Positions 7,528 through 14,405 of a stretch of 31,826 bases of DNA are shown one piece after another. This DNA is from a virus, in the IMG/VR virus record IMGVR_UViG_3300046522_000530, positions 1 through 31,826 of that record. One strand, 5' to 3'. Below the pieces are notes generated by a model. The model did no database searches. It saw only the letters and a list, made by a program, of their open reading frames with translations, and was not told where the DNA came from. The first letter of the stretch is position 1. Each line of letters opens with the position of its first letter. Made by a program: the position numbers and the translations under genes.

Positions 7528-9090
7528 TTATCGGCGCCCGGCCAGGCGCTGGTCGGTGTAGTTGGTGGTCCCGAGGCCCTGCGTGGCGGGGTCGGCGAGC
7601 TCGGTGAGGGCGTGGACGGCGGCGTCCATGCGGTCCGGGGAGTCCATTCCGGGCAGCCACGTCACCATCTGGCCCTCGAGCTCGGTGAACTCGCCAACGT
7701 GGTGGATCTTCCCCTGGCGGTACAGCTGGGCGATGGGCTCGGCGCGGAGGCGTTTGCCCTGCTTGGCGTGGACCTCGATGACCGACGGCATGAGTAGGCC
7801 CTTGGTCTGGCCTTCGCGTTGGAGTTCCGTCCATGCCTGGCTGACGATCTGCCGGGCCATGTCGCCGCCGAAGTTGTTCTCCACGATGATCGCGTCCGCC
7901 TGGCGTTCGATGGCCAGCAGGCAGACCTCGGTGCCCCAGGTGTCGGCGCCCATGGTGCGGGAGCGGTCGTCCAAGACGTAGAGGTGGCCGTCGCGGTCGC
8001 GGGCGGCGCAGACGAGGCCGACTTCGTCGTTGCGCATGGAGTCCCCGCCGGCGTGGTCGACGGCGACGATGATGCGGGTGGGTGTGATGCCGGGCCAGGC
8101 TTCGGGCTTGAGCCGGTTGCCGGTGATCCACGCCCACTTCCAGACGCCGCCTTCGAGGGGGCGGGGCTTTTGCTGGTAGAGGGCGTACCAGACGCGTTCG
8201 CCGACGCTCTCGCGGGTGTCTGCGAGCTCTTGTGCGTCGTACTGGGCTGGCCACAGGGGTTCGCCGATGGGGCGGTGGAGGGCGTCTTCGGTGCTGTCGG
8301 CGATGGCGGGCAGGTCGATCTGAAGCCAGCGGTGCGGCTCGTGCGCCAGTAGCCGACCGGACAGGTCGTCTTCATGCCACCGCGTGTTGATCACGATTAT
8401 GGAGGCGCCGGGGGCACGTCGGGTGAAGAACACGGACCGGTACCACTCCCAGACGCGGTCGCGTTGGGCGGGGCTGGAGGCGTCGTCATGCCCTTTGAAC
8501 GGGTCATCCACTATGCCCAAATTAAACCCTTTGCCCGTAAGTGCGCCTCCGACGCCCGCGGCAACCAGGCCACCCCGCACGGACGATCCGCGCTTCTGCT
8601 CCAGGTCGAACCGGTTGGCGGCACGTGATCCGGGGTGCAGACGGACCCCCAGGCTTCCGGTGTACTCGTGGAGCTGGTCGCGGACCCATCGGCCGTGGTC
8701 TTCTGCGAGGCTCGCTCCGTGGCAGGCGATCATGATTCGGTGTTCCGGGTGACGCCGCAGGTACCAGAGAGGCCCCCACCGTGAGGCTCTCTGACTCTTG
8801 CCGTGCCGGGGAGGCATGGTGATCATCACCTGCAACCGCTCCCCCGCGGCGATGCGCCGGAATGCCCCGTCAATGAGGTCCAGGTGGGCGGCCTGCTTCT
8901 CCCGCCCTTCGGTGAGGACCGCAGCGAGCGCACCCGGTGAGCGGTCCATGGCGATCTGCCGCTCGATGTGCGCCAGCTTGAGGCGGAGTTCCGGGGTGGC
9001 GCGTTCAGCGACGCGGCGGCGCTGGCCAGCGGGCAGGCTGCGGTATTGGGTGAGCAGCGCTGCTTCCCGGTCAGGCGTCGCTGTCGTCAT
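7528..9090 (-). CDS. terminase large subunit
   Basis: 520 residues from ATG 9090, whose start overlaps the terminase small stop by 20 bases. An in-frame extension to 9129 exists but would lengthen the overlap. The ATPase domain has Walker A MPPRHGKS at 92-99 and Walker B LGIVDDP at 191-197. The C-terminal RNase H-like nuclease is marked by IIVAVDHAGG, AIIVENNFGG and the late acidic DRMDAAVHAL. The protein cuts concatemeric DNA and drives it into the procapsid through the portal. The motif set is complete, with no sign of decay. Confidence 0.93.
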   Translation of the reverse strand: MTTATPDREAALLTQYRSLPAGQRRRVAERATPELRLKLAHIERQIAMDRSPGALAAVLTEGREKQAAHLDLIDGAFRRIAAGERLQVMITMPPRHGKSQRASRWGPLWYLRRHPEHRIMIACHGASLAEDHGRWVRDQLHEYTGSLGVRLHPGSRAANRFDLEQKRGSSVRGGLVAAGVGGALTGKGFNLGIVDDPFKGHDDASSPAQRDRVWEWYRSVFFTRRAPGASIIVINTRWHEDDLSGRLLAHEPHRWLQIDLPAIADSTEDALHRPIGEPLWPAQYDAQELADTRESVGERVWYALYQQKPRPLEGGVWKWAWITGNRLKPEAWPGITPTRIIVAVDHAGGDSMRNDEVGLVCAARDRDGHLYVLDDRSRTMGADTWGTEVCLLAIERQADAIIVENNFGGDMARQIVSQAWTELQREGQTKGLLMPSVIEVHAKQGKRLRAEPIAQLYRQGKIHHVGEFTELEGQMVTWLPGMDSPDRMDAAVHALTELADPATQGLGTTNYTDQRLAGRR

Positions 9091-9595
9091 CCTCGTCCTC
9101 TTCGCCGTCCTCCAGGTCCTCGTCTTCATCGTCGGAGTCGTGGGCGAAGGCGGGGATGTCGGCGTTCTCCTGGTCAGAGATGCCGATGAGTGCGGTCAGT
9201 TCGGAGAGTTCGCCGCCGCTGAAGGGGATGGCGCCGCCGTCGGGGCCGGAGATCTCGGTGCGTACGGGGACCTTGACGCCCATCAAGTCGGTGAGGTCGG
9301 CGATGAGCTTGCGGGCCTGCTCGGAGGCTTTGACGTCGCCGGTGATGGCGTCGGGCCAGACCGCGGTGAGGAGTTCCTCGAGGCGGGAGGACTGGAGTTG
9401 CCGGTACAGCTCAGCTTCCTGGATCTCGAGGTCGCGGGCTTTGCGGCAGGCTCGGGTGAGGTCCTTGGACGCGGTAGCGCGCGAGATGCCGAGCGCTGCG
9501 GCGATGTTGGTGACCTTCTCGCCTGCGATCTTCCGTCGGAGGATTTCGGCGCGGCGTTCCGAGGCTATGGCTTGCTGGGCTCGAGAGGCTGGCAT
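9071..9595 (-). CDS. terminase small subunit
   Basis: 174 residues from ATG 9595. Residues about 25-50 form a helix-turn-helix (VTNIAAALGISRATASKDL) for recognising the packaging site. A helical oligomerisation part follows (LYRQLQSSRLEELL, then ASEQARKLIADLTDLMG), and the extremely acidic C-terminus (DSDDEDEDLEDGEEDEDDD) probably contacts the large subunit. The size fits the family. Being first in the virion operon and next to terminase large makes the assignment secure. A longer open frame up to 10252 is an antisense shadow of the lipoprotein region. Confidence 0.88.
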   Translation of the reverse strand: MPASRAQQAIASERRAEILRRKIAGEKVTNIAAALGISRATASKDLTRACRKARDLEIQEAELYRQLQSSRLEELLTAVWPDAITGDVKASEQARKLIADLTDLMGVKVPVRTEISGPDGGAIPFSGGELSELTALIGISDQENADIPAFAHDSDDEDEDLEDGEEDEDDDSDA

Positions 9596-9624
9596 GGCGG
9601 TGGGGCTCCCGCTTGTGTGGTTGT

Positions 9625-9638
9625 CAGGCCCCGCGCCT
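9625..9638 (-). repeat. 14-bp conserved leader element, copy 3
   Basis: The third exact copy of the 14-bp element, 30 bases upstream of the terminase small ATG and thus in the leader of the whole virion operon. It lies between the divergent lipoprotein gene and the operon. Confidence 0.8.
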
Positions 9639-9694
9639 GTGACGAATGATCCACGATTTGTGTCTTCCCGTTCCCCTGGGGCGGGTTGGGCGGG

Positions 9695-10063
9695 ATGCTG
9701 CCCGGCATGAGAGAGATGCGCAGGCGGGGGTCCGCGGCTGCTGTGGTGGCTGCGGTGTTGGTGCTGGCGTTGGGCGCGTGCAGCGGTGGCGGGAAGCCGG
9801 ATCGGCCTTCTGCGACCGTCACGGCGACGGCTACAGCCACGGTCGATAGAGCGGCCGCACGGAAGGCGTGTGTGGACGCGTGGGTGAAGGCGCTGGACGC
9901 GGGTACGGCGGACGCCGATCATGAGCCGGCGGTGTGTGGCCAGGTGCCGGGGCAGAGCGCGGAGATGTATGCGGAGGCGCTGCTGGAGCACAACAGGGCG
10001 AACCGTGAGCGGATGGACGACTGCCTTGCGGATCCGTCCTGTACTGAGATGCCCATTCCGTAG
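9695..10063 (+). CDS. small secreted lipoprotein, phage moron candidate
   Basis: 122 residues from ATG 9695; an internal ATG at 9707 gives 118. It has a classic lipoprotein signal: Arg-rich n-region (MREMRRRG), hydrophobic AAAVVAAVLVLALGAC, and lipobox LALGAC. The mature part carries a Thr/Ala linker and then a charged domain with four cysteines (KACVDAW, PAVCGQV, DDCLADPSC). It would sit on the outer face of the membrane. Transcription is opposite to the flanking virion and transfer operons, the pattern of a prophage-expressed moron gene. Superinfection exclusion is one possibility, but nothing in the sequence shows it. Confidence 0.8.
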   Translation: MLPGMREMRRRGSAAAVVAAVLVLALGACSGGGKPDRPSATVTATATATVDRAAARKACVDAWVKALDAGTADADHEPAVCGQVPGQSAEMYAEALLEHNRANRERMDDCLADPSCTEMPIP

Positions 10064-10095
10064 TGGTGCCGAGTGGGGTGCTGGCTTGGGCGTGA

Positions 10096-10252
10096 GTCGG
10101 CCCCAGCACCGGGGGGATTCGGTGTCGGGGCCGACGTGTGCTCGGGGCCGGGGGGGATGGTTCCCCGAGCGGTCTGGGGGTGTGTCGGCCCGGTTTGGGT
10201 CTCGAGTTGGGCGCGGGGACACCGGGGCTCGATCGCCTGTCCGGGCCGACAC
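10096..10252. repeat. array of three hairpins between convergent genes
   Basis: Three perfect inverted repeats: GTCGGCCCC (10096-10104) with 10127-10135, GCTCGGGG (10140-10147) with 10163-10170, and GTGTCGGCCCGG (10182-10193) with 10241-10252. They fill the 246-base gap between the lipoprotein stop and the Mrr-like gene stop, where two transcripts meet head-on. Bidirectional termination is the simplest reading. Because terminase small is about 500 bases away, a packaging-site role cannot be excluded. Confidence 0.7.
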
Positions 10253-10309
10253 GTCTGATCGTGGCGTACGGGCCGCGGTTTGTCTGAGCTGCTTCCCCCG
10301 GGGTGCGGG

Positions 10310-10978
10310 TCACTGCCAGGGCGGGCGGCCGCCGTTGGCCCACTGGACGAGTACGTCGCCGTTGATGAGGCGGATGGGCGTGGGCAGCATCGCGTTGGTG
10401 TCGACGGCGGCGCGGGTGAAGTTGGCGGTGGTGACGATGGCGGCTTCGTGGCAGTGGTGGATGTCGCGGTAGACGCCGTTGGTGGTCTGGATGGTCTCGG
10501 AGCCGACGTTGTTGCCGGGACGGTATCGCTTGCACTGCACGAGGATGCGGCGTCCGTCGTTGAGGTGGACGAGGACGTCCATGCCGCGGTCGTTGGCCTG
10601 GCCTACGGCGGTGGCTCGGGCGACGGAGGGGTCCTTCTGGGCGAGTTCGGCGATGGCGCGTTCGAAGCGGGCCGGGGTCATGCGGTGGAAGGCGTCCAGG
10701 GTGCGGCGGCCGCGGGCGGGCAGCGCGGGTCGGTAGAAGCTGAGGCCGTTGATCCTCTCGATGAGCGGGGCGAGGCGGCGGGGCCGGACGGCGCGCAGGA
10801 CGAGCAGGACGCCTATCAGAGCGAGCGTGGTGGCGGTGAGGACGGGCCAGGTCTTGGCGATGCCCATGAGAGTGATGGCGATGCCGGCCCACCACCAGCC
10901 GAGGCGGGGTAAGCGGCGCCGGTAGCGGGTTCGGGTGGGGCGCTTGGTGCGGCGGGTCGGGTTGTGGGTGGTGGCCAT
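10310..10978 (-). CDS. membrane-anchored Mrr-like restriction endonuclease
   Basis: 222 residues from ATG 10978 with GGAG upstream. A basic N-terminus precedes two membrane segments (about 26-45 and 47-63). The cytoplasmic part from about 100 is an Mrr_cat/PD-(D/E)XK domain: TPARFERAIAELAQKD helix, GQANDRGMDVLV with Asp134, then RILVQCKRY at 145-152, where Gln148 replaces the usual Glu as in other Mrr proteins and Lys150 is catalytic. Homologues occur beside plasmid transfer genes in Streptomyces. It closes the transfer cluster as its last gene. Cleavage of foreign or methylated DNA near the membrane is inferred. Confidence 0.82.
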   Translation of the reverse strand: MATTHNPTRRTKRPTRTRYRRRLPRLGWWWAGIAITLMGIAKTWPVLTATTLALIGVLLVLRAVRPRRLAPLIERINGLSFYRPALPARGRRTLDAFHRMTPARFERAIAELAQKDPSVARATAVGQANDRGMDVLVHLNDGRRILVQCKRYRPGNNVGSETIQTTNGVYRDIHHCHEAAIVTTANFTRAAVDTNAMLPTPIRLINGDVLVQWANGGRPPWQ

Positions 10979-10993
10979 GGGGGTCTCCGGTGG

Positions 10994-11563
10994 TTAGCGG
11001 GCGGGCGGGAGTTGGTTGCGGGTGATGGCGACCAGACCTTTGGTGTCGGCGTTGATGGTGTTGGTTGTCTGGGTGATCTGGCCGCTGTAGTGGTTGTGGA
11101 TGGTGGGCGGGGCGGCTTCGACGACGTCCTTGGCGCTCTTCATGAGGGACTTGAGGGCGAGGACGGGGAGGGTGAAGGCGGCGGGGATGCCGACGATGCA
11201 GCCGCAGACCCACGCGACGACGGTCGGGTTGGCGTGGCCGGTGGACCACAGGACCGCGCTGACAGCCCCGCCGAGGACGGCGGCGAGGACGCTGCTGGAG
11301 AGGATCGTGGTGTTGAGGTCGACGGCCTTCTGGCTCATGGGCGGCCGTCCGGGCTGGGTGACGGGCGGGGCGGTGCCGATGCGGGATCCGTCCTTCCAGG
11401 AGGGCACGTCGGGGTCGTCGATGCGGATGGCGGTGGGGGCTTGTGTGGCGATCTCGTTGACGGCGGCCATCAGCTGGTCGGCGTTGGCTCGGACGGCGGC
11501 GTCTCGGTGGCCCTGCCCGGCCGTGGTGGCGGTGGGCTTCTGGGGCGGCGCGGGCGTGGACAC
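10994..11563 (-). CDS. membrane protein of the transfer cluster
   Basis: 189 residues from GTG 11563, supported by AAGGAG upstream; a much longer open frame in this phase is an antisense shadow. Two membrane segments (about 85-106 and 113-137) divide a helical N-terminal domain (RANADQLMAAVNEIATQA) from a cytoplasmic or exported tail (HNHYSGQITQTTNTINADTKG). It lies 29 bases after the FtsK/TraB-like gene and before the Mrr-like gene, so it is probably co-transcribed with them. A role as a Spd-type partner of the DNA pump is inferred. I know no exact family. Confidence 0.75.
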   Translation of the reverse strand: MSTPAPPQKPTATTAGQGHRDAAVRANADQLMAAVNEIATQAPTAIRIDDPDVPSWKDGSRIGTAPPVTQPGRPPMSQKAVDLNTTILSSSVLAAVLGGAVSAVLWSTGHANPTVVAWVCGCIVGIPAAFTLPVLALKSLMKSAKDVVEAAPPTIHNHYSGQITQTTNTINADTKGLVAITRNQLPPAR

Positions 11564-11592
11564 GGTTCGGGGTTCTCCTTGAGTGGGGTGGG

Positions 11593-13857
11593 CTAGTGGG
11601 TGGTGAGCTGGTAGACGCCGCGTTGGCCGGCGGGCTGGACGTGGCCTTCGGCGCGGAGTTCGCCCATGGCGTTGTTGACGGATCCGGCGGCGAATTCGTC
11701 GGCGAGGCGCTTGCGGACGTCTTTGAGGGCCGTGGGGCCGTCGGCGAGGACGTCGAGGATGCGGTCCTTGATGGTGCCGGTGGACGGCTGGTCGTCCTCG
11801 TCGGCGAGGGAGTCGACGATGGCCGGGTCGTAGTCGGTGGCCTCGCCTTCGTCGTCTCCGGCGAGGAGCTGCTCGGCGAAGGCCAGCCAGCGCGCGTACG
11901 ACTCCTGGAAGACGCGGTCCTCTTCGGGGGTGAGGCGCGGGATGGGGGCGGACTCCATGAGGGCGATGAGGCCGGGGTAGGTCTTGTTCTCCTTGCGGGC
12001 GAACCAGGTGCGACCGAGGAACAGGCTGCCGCTTTGGATGAGGTTGGCCATGCCCGCGGTGATGGGCCCCTTCTTCGCTTCCTTGCCGTGGAAGGCGGCG
12101 TCGATGTCGCTGCCGGATCCGACCTTGAAGTGGCGGGGGATGGGCTCGGGGTAGACGCCGGGCGGGAGGACGCCGTCGGCGGCCATGTGCTGGGTGGTGC
12201 TGGAGTTGGTGCGGCCGAGCCAGACGGTGCCGTTCTTGGCGTTGGCGCGGATACGGTCCTTGTCGCCGAGGTCGGCGAGGTGGATGGACTGGGCGGCGAA
12301 TCGGATGCCCTTGCCGAGCTTGCGGCCGGTGGCCTGGTTGTCGCCGACCAGGCCCGTGACCCACTTGCGGAACGGGCGGGGGACGGTGGCGTCGGCGGAC
12401 AGGATCCGGTTGAGTTCGTCCAGGGTGTCGTTGGCGATGCGCCACGGCTGGCCGGGTTCGAATGAGCCCCACCCGTTGGCGGCGGAGATCTTCTCCCGGT
12501 ATTTGCCGAGGTCGTTGGATGCGGCGAGGGTGGCGGCGGTGGCGGCGATGCCTTTCCCGAAGTGGTAGACGCGGCCGTCGGCCTCCGGAAGCGACATGCC
12601 GTCCTGGGCGTCCGCGACGATGCTGACGATGCCGTTGATGCGTTCGGCGGCCAGGATCGTCAGGAGGGTGACGGACTTGCCGGCGCCGGGGGCTCCGACG
12701 AACAGGTCGGTGATGGCGCCCATCTGTGGGTCGTAGAGCGGGATGCGGGAGGGCCTGCTGTCGTGGCGCAGGCCGAGGGCGATGGTGCCGTCGGCGTCCA
12801 TGGTGAGGTCTTCGACGGTGGCCTCGCGCAGGTTCATCAGGGGGTGGGTCTTGTAGAGGGAGATCAGGCCTTCGCCGAGTCCGTCGGTCTCCACCATGAG
12901 CAGGCTGGCGTCCGCGATGTCGAATGCGCGGGCGAGGAGTTTCTGGTTGAGGTTGATGAGCTGGTTGTCGGGGGCGGTGGTGCGCAGGGCGATGCGGTTG
13001 TCGTCGATGCGGTAGTCGGTGAGGACCATGCCGGGGGCTGCGCCCTTGGGGTGGGCGATCTTTTCGTCCCAGAGGCGGTGGATGGGGTCCTGCTGGGCCT
13101 GGGCGGCGGCGTCGAGGGTGGGGCGGGCCTCGAGGAGTTTGCGGCCGGGGCCGGATCCTTCGATGAGGCTGAGGGTGACGGTGCCGGGGGGCAGGTCGAA
13201 CACTCCGGCGAGTGTGGTGGGGTTGAGGTCGGGGACGGCTTCGCCCTGCGGGGCGATGACGATGCCCCAGAAGTCCCGCACGCCTTCCTGGTACTGGGTG
13301 ACGTTGGTGAGCAGGGTGGTGCCGGTGGCCTTGGCGTTGGCCCATTCCCAGGCCCGGTATTCGCCGTAGGTGGCGGGCGGTGCGGGCTGGTCGGGTGCGG
13401 TCTCGAGGGCCGGCCTGCTGGCGTCCGGGTCGGGCAGGGCGGGGAGGGCGGCGTGCAGGTTGGTGGAGTGGGTGAGCGGGGTGGTGACGGCCATGAGTAC
13501 GCCCCAGCCGACGGATGCGGCGTACTCCCACCAGGCGGTCCCGGGGGTGAGGAGGTCGGTGAGGTAGACGGCGGCGCCGGACAGGAACGGCAGGGCCCGC
13601 TGGCAGGCGTTGATCAGGCCGAGGCCGAGGGGGGCGTCTTCGATCTTTCCGTACAGCCAGTAGAAGGTGCCGCCGGCGACGCCGAGCGCGCCGAGGTGGG
13701 CGGGCCACAGGCCGGGGTGTTGGGGGGCGATGGTGATGCCGAGGGTGGCCGCTCCGTAGACGGTGCGCTCGAGGCGGGCGCGGCGGCGGATGCTGCGGGC
13801 GGGCACGTGCTTCGGGGCGCCCTGCTCGAGGGCGGGGGTGTTGTCGGTGGCGGCCAC
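11593..13857 (-). CDS. FtsK/TraB-like DNA translocase (conjugative transfer)
   Basis: 754 residues from GTG 13857 with AAGGAG. The N-terminal 130 residues hold several membrane segments (about 35-50, 55-72, 85-103, 110-126). A central domain leads to Walker A GAPGAGKS at 388-395 and a Walker B-like strand IVSIVADAQDG near 411. The C-terminal 60 residues (STGTIKDRILDVLADG to the end) look like a winged helix, comparable to the FtsK gamma or TraB DNA-recognition domain. In Streptomyces plasmids such proteins form a membrane pore and move double-stranded DNA between hyphae. Spd-like neighbours support transfer rather than chromosome segregation. Confidence 0.85.
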   Translation of the reverse strand: MAATDNTPALEQGAPKHVPARSIRRRARLERTVYGAATLGITIAPQHPGLWPAHLGALGVAGGTFYWLYGKIEDAPLGLGLINACQRALPFLSGAAVYLTDLLTPGTAWWEYAASVGWGVLMAVTTPLTHSTNLHAALPALPDPDASRPALETAPDQPAPPATYGEYRAWEWANAKATGTTLLTNVTQYQEGVRDFWGIVIAPQGEAVPDLNPTTLAGVFDLPPGTVTLSLIEGSGPGRKLLEARPTLDAAAQAQQDPIHRLWDEKIAHPKGAAPGMVLTDYRIDDNRIALRTTAPDNQLINLNQKLLARAFDIADASLLMVETDGLGEGLISLYKTHPLMNLREATVEDLTMDADGTIALGLRHDSRPSRIPLYDPQMGAITDLFVGAPGAGKSVTLLTILAAERINGIVSIVADAQDGMSLPEADGRVYHFGKGIAATAATLAASNDLGKYREKISAANGWGSFEPGQPWRIANDTLDELNRILSADATVPRPFRKWVTGLVGDNQATGRKLGKGIRFAAQSIHLADLGDKDRIRANAKNGTVWLGRTNSSTTQHMAADGVLPPGVYPEPIPRHFKVGSGSDIDAAFHGKEAKKGPITAGMANLIQSGSLFLGRTWFARKENKTYPGLIALMESAPIPRLTPEEDRVFQESYARWLAFAEQLLAGDDEGEATDYDPAIVDSLADEDDQPSTGTIKDRILDVLADGPTALKDVRKRLADEFAAGSVNNAMGELRAEGHVQPAGQRGVYQLTTH

Positions 13858-13890
13858 GAGGGGTTTCTCCTTCCAGGATGGGGTTGGCGG

Positions 13891-14394
13891 TTAGCGGACG
13901 GCGTTGAAGCCGGGCTTGGGCTGGGCGTACGGGGATGCCTGGCGGACCTCGTAGATGCCGCCGTACTCCGACTGGTGGGAGTCCTTGACGAACTGGGCGT
14001 TCATCTCCATCTGGTCGGCCGCGTTGGCGAGTTCACCGGAGGCTTCGGCGACGCGTTCGAAGGCGGCGGCAACCTCGATGGCCTGCGCCTGGAACCGGGT
14101 GTCGGCTCCGGCCTGGTGGAGGTGCTCGGCGAGACGGCGGGCGCGGGCCGCGTCCTGGTGCATGCGCATCTTCAGGAGGTGCAACTGCTCCTTGAGGAGG
14201 GCTGCTGCGGCGGCGAGGGCCATGATGCGCAGAGACAGGGTGACGAAGTTGAGGATGCCGCTGATAGCGCCTGCCCAGGTGGGACGGTCGGCTGCGCCGC
14301 GGCTTGCGGGTACGGGTGCGTTGCCGCTGGCGGCAGCCTCGGATCCGGTCTGGACGGAGGTCGGCTCGATGGCGCTGGTGGTGTCGTCGCTCAT
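13891..14394 (-). CDS. single-pass membrane protein of the transfer cluster
   Basis: 167 residues from ATG 14394; the longer open frame to 14706 is antisense noise over the next gene. A disordered Ser/Ala N-terminus is followed by one membrane helix (about 40-66, ending LRIMALAAAAALL). A long amphipathic or coiled-coil part comes next (EQLHLLKMRMHQDAARARRL, then AAFERVAEASGELANAAD), then a short tail. It sits between the large basic membrane protein and the FtsK/TraB-like ATPase with gaps of 11 and 33 bases. It is likely a structural partner of the pore. The family is not recognised. Confidence 0.75.
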   Translation of the reverse strand: MSDDTTSAIEPTSVQTGSEAAASGNAPVPASRGAADRPTWAGAISGILNFVTLSLRIMALAAAAALLKEQLHLLKMRMHQDAARARRLAEHLHQAGADTRFQAQAIEVAAAFERVAEASGELANAADQMEMNAQFVKDSHQSEYGGIYEVRQASPYAQPKPGFNAVR

Positions 14395-14405
14395 GGTCGC
14401 TTCTC

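Noticed and set aside
10994-13708. A 904-codon minus-strand frame ending in the 189-residue membrane protein
   Set aside because: All but the last 189 codons are an Arg/Pro/His-rich shadow of the TraB-like gene in another phase. A good ribosome-binding site marks GTG 11563 as the real start.
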